A stretch of 64,000 bases of DNA from Advenella sp048381675. GTDB lineage: Bacteria; Pseudomonadota; Gammaproteobacteria; Burkholderiales; Burkholderiaceae_B. The notes beneath the pieces were generated by a model that worked only from the letters and a program-made list of their open reading frames with translations, was not told the origin of the DNA and did no database searches. The translations under genes and the position numbers were made by a program. Shown piece after piece: positions 51,856 through 60,607 of the stretch; within the stretch, counting starts at the first letter, position 1; every line of letters begins with the position of its first letter. The stretch spans positions 1-64,000 of the forward strand of contig NZ_JBLWIS010000013.1 in NCBI RefSeq assembly GCF_048381675.1, in the 5' to 3' direction.

Positions 51856-52623
51856 ATGTATAAATTAGATGTTCGAAAAATACATAAATCATATGGTCAA
51901 AACGAAGTCCTGAAAGGCGTTTCGCTGCAGGCCAGTGCCGGAGACGTGATCGCGCTTATTGGCTCAAGCGGTTCTGGCAAAAGCACTTTTCTACGTTGCA
52001 TCAATTTTCTTGAGCAACCCAATAGTGGCAGTGTTTTCCTGAATGGCGAGGAACTGACGGTTGTCCAGGATAAAAAAGGCCGTTTGCGCGTGTCTGATGA
52101 AAAACGCTTGCAATTGTTCAGGACCCGGCTGGCCATGGTGTTCCAGCATTTCAATTTGTGGGCACACATGACCGCGCTGGAGAATGTGATCGAGGCACCC
52201 ATGCATGTTTTGGGTGTTAAAAAAAGCGAAGCCCTTGAGCGTGCCCGTCATTACCTGAACAAGGTGGGGCTGTCTGCCGCGTTAGAAAAACAATATCCTT
52301 CCCAGATGTCGGGTGGACAGCAGCAGCGCGTGGCGATTGCCCGAGCCCTGGCCATGGAGCCCGAGGTCATGCTGTTTGATGAACCCACCTCGGCCCTTGA
52401 CCCCGAACTGGTTGGTGATGTGCTGAAAGTCATGCAGCAGCTGGCCGAAGAAGGCCGAACCATGATTGTCGTTACCCATGAAATGGGTTTTGCCCGTAAC
52501 CTGGCTTCACAGGTGATGTTTTTGCATCAGGGCAGCGTAGAAGAACAGGGGACGCCCGATGAGGTATTTGGCAATACCAAGAGCGCTCGTTTGCAGCAAT
52601 TTTTATCAGGTAATTTGAAATGA
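51856..52623 (+). CDS. Basic amino acid ABC transporter ATP-binding protein (HisP type)
   Basis: A 255-residue ATPase with Walker A GSSGSGKST, Q-loop MVFQHFNLW, signature MSGGQQQRVAIARAL, Walker B VMLFDEPTSALDPE and the switch histidine in VVTHEMGFA. The ATG at 51856 follows AGGAAA, while the longer frame is overlap with the permease. Its stop overlaps the next ATG (ATGA). Confidence 0.94.
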   Translation: MYKLDVRKIHKSYGQNEVLKGVSLQASAGDVIALIGSSGSGKSTFLRCINFLEQPNSGSVFLNGEELTVVQDKKGRLRVSDEKRLQLFRTRLAMVFQHFNLWAHMTALENVIEAPMHVLGVKKSEALERARHYLNKVGLSAALEKQYPSQMSGGQQQRVAIARALAMEPEVMLFDEPTSALDPELVGDVLKVMQQLAEEGRTMIVVTHEMGFARNLASQVMFLHQGSVEEQGTPDEVFGNTKSARLQQFLSGNLK

Positions 52624-53447
52624 CCTTAAGTTTTGAAATGATTGTCGCTCTGCTTGCTCTGGGGGCGTTTGGTGGTTTTATGGCCGGCTTGCTGGGTGTT
52701 GGTGGTGGAATGGTGTTGGTGCCATTTCTTACCATGCTGTTTACCTGGCAGCAAATGTCGGGCGATATTGCGGTGCATGCAGCCATCGCAACGTCCATGA
52801 GCATGATTATGTTCACCTCGTTGTCAAGCATGCGGGCGCATCATAAAAAAGGTGCCGTGTTGTGGCCGGTTGTTTTTTCATTGGTGCCGGGCATTATTTT
52901 AGGCGGATTGCTGGCCGGTGGCGTTGCCTTCAGGTTTATCAGTATGGCCTGGCTGGCTTTGTTTTTTGCGGTTTTTGTGGGCTATTCAGGGCTGAACATG
53001 TTAAAAAACAAAAAGCCCAAGGCGTCACGCCAGTTGCCGGGTGTGACCGGTCGTACAGCCGTGGGTACCGGGATTGGGTTTATTTCAGGCCTGGTGGGCG
53101 CCGGTGGCGGATTTTTGTCGGTGCCGTTCATGGTCTGGTGTAATGTGCCTATCCGCAATGCGGTGGCCACATCGGCGGCGCTGGGTTTTCCGATTGCGGT
53201 GGGTAACAGTATCGGGTATATCAGTTCCGGGATTGAAAAAATAGGCATTCAGGACGGGATGCTGGGTTATGTGTATTGGCCAGGCTTGCTGGTGCTGATT
53301 ACCATGAGTGTGGTGCTGGCGCCTGTGGGGGCAAAGTGTGCGCATAGCTGGCCGGTTGACAGGCTGAAGCGGATTTTTGCCTTGTTATTGTTTTCGATTA
53401 GTGCGTATATGCTGTACAAATCATTAACGGCATTTGACGTAATTTAG
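52620..53447 (+). CDS. TauE/SafE-family sulfite/organosulfonate exporter
   Basis: A 275-residue inner-membrane protein with about eight helices. Family features are the repeated glycine-rich motifs GGFMAGLLGVGGGMVLVPFL and GFISGLVGAGGGFLSVPFM. TauE/SafE proteins move sulfite or organosulfur acids, or unknown anions. It is translationally coupled to the amino acid ATPase; whether it shares that system's job is unclear. Confidence 0.87.
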   Translation: MTLSFEMIVALLALGAFGGFMAGLLGVGGGMVLVPFLTMLFTWQQMSGDIAVHAAIATSMSMIMFTSLSSMRAHHKKGAVLWPVVFSLVPGIILGGLLAGGVAFRFISMAWLALFFAVFVGYSGLNMLKNKKPKASRQLPGVTGRTAVGTGIGFISGLVGAGGGFLSVPFMVWCNVPIRNAVATSAALGFPIAVGNSIGYISSGIEKIGIQDGMLGYVYWPGLLVLITMSVVLAPVGAKCAHSWPVDRLKRIFALLLFSISAYMLYKSLTAFDVI

Positions 53448-53491
53448 AGGTTTTTCAGCTTTTTATTTTGGCAAGGCACAGTGTGTCAGGA

Positions 53492-53563
53492 CCGGATTTA
53501 TACCACCAGTTTGCTCCGACGCCCCTGCGGGCCGAAGTCGCTGCACTAGTGGTATAAATCCGG
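53492..53563. repeat. Hairpin element 1 with conserved 36-nt core
   Basis: Perfect 15-bp arms CCGGATTTATACCAC (53492–53506) and GTGGTATAAATCCGG (53549–53563) enclose a core at 53510–53545 that begins TTTGCTCCGACGCC and ends CCGAAGTCGCTGCA. The core is also partly self-complementary. Element 2, about 90 bp further on, has the same core ends but unrelated arms. Confidence 0.85.
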
Positions 53564-53632
53564 CCTTGTTTGTTCTTGAAATGATCAGCTGGACCTTTAG
53601 AAGGGTAGATGAGCGGATTCTTGGCAAGCAGA

Positions 53633-53704
53633 GCGTGATGACACGACCGCTTTGCTCCGACGCCGCTTCGCACCGAAGTCGCTGCATCGGTCATGTCATC
53701 ACGC
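53633..53704. repeat. Hairpin element 2 with the same core
   Basis: Arms GCGTGATGACACGACCG (53633–53649) and CGGTCATGTCATCACGC (53688–53704) pair over 17 bp with one mismatch, around the 36-nt core at 53651–53686. Only the central eight bases of the core differ from element 1, and both elements are 72 nt long. The element is followed by TTTTGTTGTTTT, so it may also terminate transcription. Confidence 0.85.
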
Positions 53705-53761
53705 TTTTGTTGTTTTGAGGCCCGCTGGTATATTGAAGAGTCGGGGGCTTGGTTCGCCTGC

Positions 53762-54589
53762 TTATTTGGGTGTTCTGAATACTTTGTTGTCGTTATAGAA
53801 ATCTTCGTTTGTCTGGTCTTCATGCCAGCCTGGGATGCCGAAGATTTGAAGGGGAATGAACGGTTTTTCCTGCAAGGTTTCGGGTGCCAGGAAAGTAGCA
53901 AGATATTCATCTACCTGCTTTATGGCTTCGGCACAGAAAATCGCCGGACCGTTTGGGTTGGCTTGAGTGACTGAGCTGGTAGTGTTATTGGCCAGGTTTG
54001 CCGTGTTTTCTTGCAAGCAAAGCGTGTTGGGTATCCGGATGGCATGGGCGGTAATGGCTTTGTAAGGGTCAACCAGTTTTTCCAGCAGGGCATGGCCGAA
54101 GGCGATGACCCGGGTTTGGCGCCACAGGGGGCGTAAGGTCTGGAAGGCGGTTTTCCATTGCCTGGCTTGCAGGGCCTGCCAAAGCTCGTCCGGGCATTGG
54201 ATGAAAAAACCGTTTTCATCAATAATCGTAATCGCATCCCGTATTTGTCCCCGGGTATCACCCACACCGGCCTGTCTTATTTGTGCCGCCTGTAATTGGT
54301 TAAGGCGGATTTTGGTGTTCGGGAAGGTAAACCAGCACAGGGCATTGAAATAATCATGCAGGCCGTCACGGGTAGGCACATTGCCGGTTTCATAAATATA
54401 GGTTTCATAAGCCATGCCGTCGGGCAGGGTTTCTTGCGGAACGAACTTAACCGGTGGGTGGGTAGGACGCTGCCCATTCAGGAGTGCGTGAACGCTGGAG
54501 ACCATCTGCTGCGGGGCAGGGAAACGGGATTTCCAGGGAGACCAGTAGGGGGCGTCAAGATGGATCCGGTTCAGGACGGAGATGGGCAT
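53762..54589 (-). CDS. DUF3025 family protein
   Basis: A 275-residue cytosolic protein with the DUF3025 core: FVPQETLPDGMAYETYIYETG, VPTRDGLHDYFNALCWFTFP, NTKIRLNQLQAAQI and LDEN-type Asp in ITIIDENGFF. A role in the cell is not known. It stands alone, with hairpin elements downstream. Confidence 0.85.
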   Translation of the reverse strand: MPISVLNRIHLDAPYWSPWKSRFPAPQQMVSSVHALLNGQRPTHPPVKFVPQETLPDGMAYETYIYETGNVPTRDGLHDYFNALCWFTFPNTKIRLNQLQAAQIRQAGVGDTRGQIRDAITIIDENGFFIQCPDELWQALQARQWKTAFQTLRPLWRQTRVIAFGHALLEKLVDPYKAITAHAIRIPNTLCLQENTANLANNTTSSVTQANPNGPAIFCAEAIKQVDEYLATFLAPETLQEKPFIPLQIFGIPGWHEDQTNEDFYNDNKVFRTPK

Positions 54590-54666
54590 GGCGTTGCAAA
54601 AAAGTTAAGCAGCCCCTGTGGCAAGGGCGGAAAGGGTAAAACTAGCTTATAACAGGCGTGGAAGGA

Positions 54667-55158
54667 CTATTTCTTGAAAGTCACCTCAGGCATTTTATCG
54701 CCCCAGGGCATGAGCGGAACGCCTGAAATGCTGTTGTAAGGTGAACCTTCAATCACCCGTTCACTAACGACCAGGTAAACCAGCGTATTATTGGGTTTAT
54801 CCAGCAGGCGGGTCACGTTAAGGTCTTTGAATAACAGGCTCATGCGCTGGGTGAAGATATTTTCTTTTTTGTCAGGGATGGCTTTGGCGGCCTTGATGGG
54901 GCCAACCTGGCGGCAGGAAATGGCAAAGCGAGAGGGGTTTTCTGCCAGGCCCAGTGCGCCTGAAATACCACCGGTTTGGGCGTGCGACAAGTGGCAGACA
55001 ACACCTTCAATATCGGGGTCATTAAATGATTGAACGCAAACTTTGTCATTATTGACAACGCGCCAGGTGGTACTGACGCAGCCAACCTCTTCGGCCTGAG
55101 CGGCGGGTTGAAAGAAAAAACCGGATAGGGCAAGGGCGGCCAGGAGTATTTTTTTCAT
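54667..55158 (-). CDS. creA: CreA-family periplasmic protein
   Basis: A 163-residue exported protein. A signal peptide (ILLAALALSGFFFQPAAQA) precedes EEVGCVSTTWRVVNNDK, with cysteine pairs in VCVQSF, VVCHLSHAQ and ISCRQVG that probably form disulfides, and the conserved SLLFKDLNVTRLLDKPNNTLVYL. CreA function is unknown. The ATG at 55158 is preferred to 55194 because it begins the signal peptide. Confidence 0.9.
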   Translation of the reverse strand: MKKILLAALALSGFFFQPAAQAEEVGCVSTTWRVVNNDKVCVQSFNDPDIEGVVCHLSHAQTGGISGALGLAENPSRFAISCRQVGPIKAAKAIPDKKENIFTQRMSLLFKDLNVTRLLDKPNNTLVYLVVSERVIEGSPYNSISGVPLMPWGDKMPEVTFKK

Positions 55159-55256
55159 GCTAAGCGTCTTTGTGGGGTAATGAGAGTATGTCAAACTGCA
55201 ATATGGGGTTCAATCACTAAAATTCAAAGCCAGCTCAATATAACCAGCTAAACACC

Positions 55257-56477
55257 ATGACTGTTCAAACCAACCATAAAACATTATTGACTATTGTACT
55301 GGGTATTACCCAAATGCTGGCCTGGTCCTCTACTTATTATTTGCCGGCCATGATTGCCCAGCCAATGGCCAATGAACTGGATATGCCGGTAGCATGGGTG
55401 TTTGCCGCGTTTTCCCTGGCCCTTTTGCTGTCCGCTTTTGTGACCCCCATTACGGGGCGAAGAATAGACCGGGTGGGAGGCAGGCCGGTGCTGCTGCTGT
55501 CCAGCCTGTTCTTTATGACGGGTTTGCTGCTGTTGTCATCCGCGAAGGACATTATGGTTGTGGGATTGGGGTTTGGCCTGATTGGCCTGGGGATGGGACA
55601 TGGCATGTACGACTCCGCTTTTGCGACCCTGACCCGGTTTTATGGCAAACAGGCCCGTTCTGCCATCATGGGCGTGACTTTGCTGGGTGGACTGGCCAGT
55701 ACGGTAGGCTGGCCCTTAATGAGCTGGGTATTACAGTACTGGGGCTGGCCGCAGGTTTGCCTGATGTGGGCATTGTTGCATATGATCCTGGGAATGCCGC
55801 TTCATCTGCTGGTACCATCCATCAAGCATGAAACCCAAGCCGAAACCGGTGTTCTGCAGGAAACCGGAACAGAACCGTTGCAGGCTGAAAACCAGGCAGG
55901 CAGGTCGCAGGGGTCAAAGCGGATTCTATGGCAAATGATGTTACTGTCTTATGTTTTTGCCGTAGCCTGGTTTATTTCCACTTCATTGGCGGCACACTTT
56001 CCTGAACTGATCGTGCTGGCCGGGTATGGCTTGTCTGTGGCGGTCATGGCCGGTGCCCTGATTGGTCCGGCCCAGGTGGCTGCCCGTTTGTTTGAGTTCT
56101 TTTTTCTGGGGAAGGTGCATCCGGTTCTGGTGGCCGTTTTGGCCGCGTCTTTGCATCCTGTGGGGGCGGTGCTGTTCTTGTTTTTTAATGGCAGCCCTAA
56201 TATGTTTGCCATTTTGCATGGGGCGGGCAATGGCATGTTGACGATTGCCATGGGAACGGTTCCGCTGGCCCTGTTTGGTGCTGCCAATTATGGACAACGG
56301 CTGGGGTTGATCGCCATGCCAGCCCGTATCGTGCAGTCGTTTTCACCTTTGGCATTTGCCTTTCTGCTGGCGCAATGGGGTGCGTATTCCCTTATATTCA
56401 CAACAGGACTGCTACTGACGGCTATAGTATCATTGCTAAGTATTTACTATTTTGGTGTCAAGAATGAGCACGCTTGA
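55257..56477 (+). CDS. Major facilitator superfamily transporter
   Basis: A 406-residue transporter with twelve predicted helices. The MFS loop between helices 2 and 3 reads GRRIDRVGGRPVLLLSS. It starts TVQTNHKTLLTIVLGITQMLAWSSTYYLPAMIAQP, a start seen in MFS members near stress genes. Substrate unknown. The hsp15 gene begins inside its 3' end (14-bp overlap). Confidence 0.87.
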   Translation: MTVQTNHKTLLTIVLGITQMLAWSSTYYLPAMIAQPMANELDMPVAWVFAAFSLALLLSAFVTPITGRRIDRVGGRPVLLLSSLFFMTGLLLLSSAKDIMVVGLGFGLIGLGMGHGMYDSAFATLTRFYGKQARSAIMGVTLLGGLASTVGWPLMSWVLQYWGWPQVCLMWALLHMILGMPLHLLVPSIKHETQAETGVLQETGTEPLQAENQAGRSQGSKRILWQMMLLSYVFAVAWFISTSLAAHFPELIVLAGYGLSVAVMAGALIGPAQVAARLFEFFFLGKVHPVLVAVLAASLHPVGAVLFLFFNGSPNMFAILHGAGNGMLTIAMGTVPLALFGAANYGQRLGLIAMPARIVQSFSPLAFAFLLAQWGAYSLIFTTGLLLTAIVSLLSIYYFGVKNEHA

Positions 56478-56859
56478 AAAACTGCGTATTGATAAATGGC
56501 TTTGGGCCGCCCGGTTTTATAAAACCCGTTCGCTGGCGGCCAGCGAAGTTGAAAAAGGGCGGGTGGATGTGAATGAACAGGCCTGTAGCAAACCGGCACG
56601 CGAGGTCAAGGTCGGTGACAGGATCACCATCCGGCAGGAGCGCATGGTTCGGGTGGTGGAAATCAAGGCCTTAAGTGCGGTACGTGGCCCGGCACCGGTG
56701 GCGCAGTTGCTGTACGAAGAAACCCCTGAAAGCATCCAGACCCGGGAAGCGGAAAAAGAAAGAAGACGGCTGGCCAATGAGCCTGCCGATACCATTTTGC
56801 ATGGCCGCCCCACCAAGCGTGACCGGCGTTATCTTGATGATTTAAAACGGCGGTATTGA
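56464..56859 (+). CDS. hslR: Heat shock protein 15, S4-domain RNA-binding protein
   Basis: A 131-residue S4-domain protein that, in E. coli, rescues 50S subunits carrying a stalled nascent chain. The S4 motif is LRIDKWLWAARFYKTRSLAASEVEKGRVDVN, and the C-terminal basic tail is RPTKRDRRYLDDLKRRY. The ATG at 56464 starts the S4 domain. Confidence 0.9.
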   Translation: MSTLEKLRIDKWLWAARFYKTRSLAASEVEKGRVDVNEQACSKPAREVKVGDRITIRQERMVRVVEIKALSAVRGPAPVAQLLYEETPESIQTREAEKERRRLANEPADTILHGRPTKRDRRYLDDLKRRY

Positions 56860-56892
56860 AGACGATCACGTCTGATTTAATATTTGTATTCT

Positions 56893-56918
56893 CGTTCCCA
56901 TGCTCCCGCTTGGGAATG
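56893..56918. repeat. CGTTCCCA/TGGGAATG palindromic repeat
   Basis: CGTTCCCA, ten bases, TGGGAATG forms an imperfect hairpin before the ggt gene. It belongs to the same family as 36046–36061 and the fragment at 123–138, a short palindrome scattered through the genome. Confidence 0.6.
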
Positions 56919-56945
56919 CTGCTTAATATCCATCAAGGAGGCATT

Positions 56946-58709
56946 ATGTCTATTCATCTCAAGCGAAGTGCCGTTGTTACATTCCTTGGCCTGACATTAC
57001 TGGCAGGGGTTTCTGTTACACCGTTACAGGCCAAAACATCCGTCCCGGTGGCGCCACCCCAGGTACAGTATGACTATGACATGGATATTTTCCATCCGGT
57101 CATTGCCCATAACGGGATGGTGGCCACCGAGCAGGACCTGGCTTCTGCCATAGGGCTGGACATCCTTAAAAAAGGCGGTAATGCCGTTGATGCGGCCGTG
57201 GCAATCGGCTTTGCGCTGGCGGTTGCCCTGCCCAATGCGGGCAACCTGGGCGGCGGCGGTTTCATGATGGTGCATGACAGGGAGAGTGGCCAAACCATTG
57301 CCCTTGATTTCCGGGAAATGGCACCGGCCAAGGCAAGCCGTGACATGTATCTGGACGAAAAGGGGGACGTGGCAGCAGGCAGATCGCTATATACCCACCT
57401 GGCAGTTGGCGTGCCGGGTACGGTGGCCGGTATGGAACATGCCCTCAAAAAATGGGGTAGCATGCCCTTGGAACAGCTTATTAAGCCGGCCATTGATCTG
57501 GCGGAAAACGGTTATATCGTTAGCAATTCACTGGCAGAAAACCTGGCTGCCACCCAAAAAAGCCTGGGTAAGTGGGACACCACCAAAGCCATATTTTTCA
57601 AGGATGGCGAACCGTTGAAAGCGGGTGATTTGCTGGTGCAGAAAGACTTGGCTGAATCCATGCGTTTGATTGCCAAAGAAGGTGCCGATGCTTTCTACAA
57701 GGGGAAAATTGCCGACCAGATTGTAGCGGAAATGGGCAAGCATGATGGCCTGATTAGCAAAGAAGACCTGGCCAATTACAAGGTGGTCGAACGTGAGCCG
57801 GTGAAAGGCACGTATCGCGGATATGAGGTGGTTTCCATGCCGCCACCCAGTTCTGGGGGTATTCATGTGATCCAGATGCTGAATATGCTGGAACCGCACG
57901 ACCTTAATACTTTAGGGTTGAACAGTTCAAAAACCGTTACCCTGGTGGCTGAAACCATGAAACGGGCCTATGCCGACCGTTCCGAGTATCTGGGCGACCC
58001 TGATTTTTCCCAGGTGCCACAAAAAGGGCTCACCTCAAAAGCGTATGCCAACAGCCTGGCCAATACCATTTCTTTTGATAAGGTAACGCCATCTAAAGAA
58101 ATTCTGCCGGGCAAGCCGCAACCCTACGAAAGTGACCAGACCACGCATTATTCGGTGGTGGACAAAGACGGCAATGCGGTGGCCGTTACCTATACGCTTA
58201 ACCTGAATTTTGGTAGTGGTATTGTGGCTGGTGAAAGCGGTATTCTGCTGAATAATGAGATGGATGATTTCTCGGCCAAACCGGGCGTACCCAATGTGTT
58301 TGGCCTGATTGGGGGCGATGCCAATGCGGTTGAGCCGGCAAAACGGCCTCTGTCTTCCATGACGCCCACCTTGGTGCTGAAAGACGGCAAACCCTGGCTG
58401 GTCACCGGTAGTCCGGGTGGGGCACGCATTATCACGACCGTGCTGCAAACCATCCTGAACAGTATTGATTTTGGCATGAACCCGGCCGAAGCAGCGTCAA
58501 CACCCCGTTTTCACCATCAGTGGTTGCCCGATGAGTTGCGTGTGGAAAAAGGCTTTAGCCCCGATACCCTGGCCCTGTTAAAGGAAAAGGGTTATGAAAT
58601 TGCCTTGAAGCCCGCCATGGGTCGCACGCAAACCATTCAGGTACGCGACAATGTGCTGTATGGTTATTCCGATCCGCGCAACCCGGATGGCGTGACGATT
58701 GGTTATTAG
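56946..58709 (+). CDS. ggt: Gamma-glutamyltransferase
   Basis: A periplasmic enzyme that splits gamma-glutamyl bonds, for example of glutathione. The 587-residue precursor has a signal peptide (VVTFLGLTLLAGVSVTPLQA), the NLGGGGFMMVHD loop of the large subunit, and the self-cleavage site before the nucleophilic threonine in TTHYSVVDKDGNAVAVT. The small subunit has GSGIVAGESGILLNNEMDDF and GSPGGARIITTVLQ. AAGGAGG precedes the ATG at 56946. Confidence 0.94.
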   Translation: MSIHLKRSAVVTFLGLTLLAGVSVTPLQAKTSVPVAPPQVQYDYDMDIFHPVIAHNGMVATEQDLASAIGLDILKKGGNAVDAAVAIGFALAVALPNAGNLGGGGFMMVHDRESGQTIALDFREMAPAKASRDMYLDEKGDVAAGRSLYTHLAVGVPGTVAGMEHALKKWGSMPLEQLIKPAIDLAENGYIVSNSLAENLAATQKSLGKWDTTKAIFFKDGEPLKAGDLLVQKDLAESMRLIAKEGADAFYKGKIADQIVAEMGKHDGLISKEDLANYKVVEREPVKGTYRGYEVVSMPPPSSGGIHVIQMLNMLEPHDLNTLGLNSSKTVTLVAETMKRAYADRSEYLGDPDFSQVPQKGLTSKAYANSLANTISFDKVTPSKEILPGKPQPYESDQTTHYSVVDKDGNAVAVTYTLNLNFGSGIVAGESGILLNNEMDDFSAKPGVPNVFGLIGGDANAVEPAKRPLSSMTPTLVLKDGKPWLVTGSPGGARIITTVLQTILNSIDFGMNPAEAASTPRFHHQWLPDELRVEKGFSPDTLALLKEKGYEIALKPAMGRTQTIQVRDNVLYGYSDPRNPDGVTIGY

Positions 58710-58793
58710 CGGGTTACAGGCATTTTCCCATCTTGTTTCTCGTGATATAAGCTGTTATTGTTGCTTTTTTAACGGAGTATGGTGGCAAGGCAA

Positions 58794-59477
58794 ATGAACG
58801 TTTCCGGCAAGGCATTGGTCATATCGTTGATGATAGTTGCAGGCTTTTTGACGGGCTGTGACCAGGGGGTGCCTGTGAGCAGCCCGCCGGTAACCGTTCA
58901 TGGCGACATTGATCACTCTGAAGTGGAGCTTGCCCGTGCCAAACAGGCCGAAGCCAAGGCCCGGGCTGCCGAGGCCAAGGCCCGCAAGGATGAAGCCAAA
59001 GCCATTGCCGATGAAGCTCGTCTGCGCCAGAAAGAAGCCTTAAGCAAGGAAAATGCAGCCAAGGCACTGGCCGCCAAAGCCAAATCAGATGAAGAAGCCG
59101 CCCGCCTGAATGCCGAGGCCGCCAAAAACAATGCCATGGAAGCGCAGGCCAATGTGGAACTGGCCAAACTCAAGACTGAAGAAGCCCGCCTGAAAACCGA
59201 AGAAGCCAAGGCGCGTGCCGAAGAGGCCAAAGCCCGTGCGGATGAAGCCCGTTTGCTGGCCGAAGAGGCCCAGGCACGGATGGAAACCGCCAGATTGCAA
59301 TTGGAAGAGGCGCGTTTGCAAATGCCCGTGGCAGATATTAATGAAAGCCTGGTGCCCGATACCAGCCTGTCTGCACCTGAAATTCCGAGTCCAGCTCCAG
59401 AGGCTGGTTCGCCTGTTCCTGATGGCACAGGCAATACACCAGAAGCGCTTACTCCGTCCGAATCTGAAAAATCCTGA
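58794..59477 (+). CDS. Lipoprotein with long alanine/glutamate coiled coil
   Basis: A 227-residue predicted lipoprotein: signal peptide with lipobox FLTGCDQG, then about 140 residues of near-periodic Ala/Glu/Lys/Arg helix (EEAKARAEEAKARADEARL) that would form a long coiled coil, and a Pro/Ser-rich acidic tail. No catalytic motif. It may tether the outer membrane or bind peptidoglycan, like TolA-type helices. The ATG at 58794 has AAGG upstream; 58779 is also possible. Confidence 0.78.
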   Translation: MNVSGKALVISLMIVAGFLTGCDQGVPVSSPPVTVHGDIDHSEVELARAKQAEAKARAAEAKARKDEAKAIADEARLRQKEALSKENAAKALAAKAKSDEEAARLNAEAAKNNAMEAQANVELAKLKTEEARLKTEEAKARAEEAKARADEARLLAEEAQARMETARLQLEEARLQMPVADINESLVPDTSLSAPEIPSPAPEAGSPVPDGTGNTPEALTPSESEKS

Positions 59478-59615
59478 GCCGGCACAAACATCTGCCCGAA
59501 AAGATAATCAACATTGAAATCCGGTACGCTGGCGGGAGCCGCCACGCATATATAAAACGGGTAAAGGCCTAAGCCTTAAAAGTATTTAAAAACGTTTAAA
59601 CGAGGATAAGAACCA

Positions 59616-60398
59616 TTAAAAAGCCACGGAAAGCCCGCCATCAACAGCCAGGATTTGTCCATTGATATAGGAAGCGCCTGGTGAGGTCAGGAAAAGTACC
59701 GGACCGATGATTTCCTCGGGTTTGCCCAAGCGTTGCAGGGGGTTGCGTTCTTGTATTTTACGCATGGTTTCCGGTTCTTTTATCAGGGATTCATTGTGTT
59801 CGGTATCAAAAATGCCGGGGGCAACCGCATTGCATAAAATGCCTTCATGGCCGTACTCAACGGCGATGGAGCGGGTCATGGTATTAAGGGCCTGCTTGGT
59901 AATGGGGTAAATGAAATCGCCATGGCGAATAACATGCCCGGCAATCGAACTGATGGTAACGATGCGGCCATAGCGGTTTTTACGCATGAGATCAATGGCG
60001 GAGCGGGAAATGCCGATATTGGCCAGGATATTGGTATGAACGATATGCTCGATTTCAACCGGGGTAAGGTCGTGCAGGGTTTTGCGAATCCGGATGCTGG
60101 CATTGTTGACCAGGATGTCAAGGCGCCCGTATTGGTCTTCTATCTGGGAAAAGGCCTCGCGGCGTGATTGGTGGTCATTGATGTCGAAAGACAGCCAGCT
60201 GGCAGACAGGCCCATGTTATTGAATGCATGGGCGGTCTCTTTGGCGCGTTGCTCGTCACGGGCATGTACCAGTACGGTGGCACCGGCGTTGGCCAGGCCG
60301 TGGGCAATCTGGTAGCCCAGGCCCCTGCAGGCACCGGTTACCAGGGCAACCTGGTCTTTGAGGGAAAAAAGCTGATTGGTGTTGCTTGTTGCATTCAT
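59616..60398 (-). CDS. Short-chain dehydrogenase/reductase
   Basis: A 260-residue SDR oxidoreductase. Motifs: cofactor loop TGACRGLGYQIA, NNAS, catalytic serine in VTISSIAGH, and the YPITK catalytic Tyr/Lys. The C-terminal GPVLFLTSPGASYINGQILAVDGG is typical of the classical family. The order and length resemble gluconate 5-dehydrogenase, but the substrate is not certain. It is divergent from the nitronate monooxygenase-type gene. Confidence 0.87.
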   Translation of the reverse strand: MNATSNTNQLFSLKDQVALVTGACRGLGYQIAHGLANAGATVLVHARDEQRAKETAHAFNNMGLSASWLSFDINDHQSRREAFSQIEDQYGRLDILVNNASIRIRKTLHDLTPVEIEHIVHTNILANIGISRSAIDLMRKNRYGRIVTISSIAGHVIRHGDFIYPITKQALNTMTRSIAVEYGHEGILCNAVAPGIFDTEHNESLIKEPETMRKIQERNPLQRLGKPEEIIGPVLFLTSPGASYINGQILAVDGGLSVAF

Positions 60399-60607
60399 GA
60401 ATTGGCTCCTTGGTCCCGCTGCTTGGCGTACTGACTGGTGTAGGCAGAATAACCCGTCAGGTCATGGTTATTTTTTGCAAGTATAGTGCGTATTGCCCGC
60501 TTTTTAAACAGGGAAAAAACCTTACTGCGGGAAGCGGATATATTTGCTTGCCGGTTTGTTATGGTATTTTAAAAACCAAACCAACTGTTTTCAGGGATAC
60601 TCATAAC

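Noticed and set aside
53492..53704. Integron attC sites or a CRISPR array
   Set aside because: There are only two units, they lack integron core sites (GTTRRRY/RYYYAAC) and an integrase, and there are no spacers between identical repeats.
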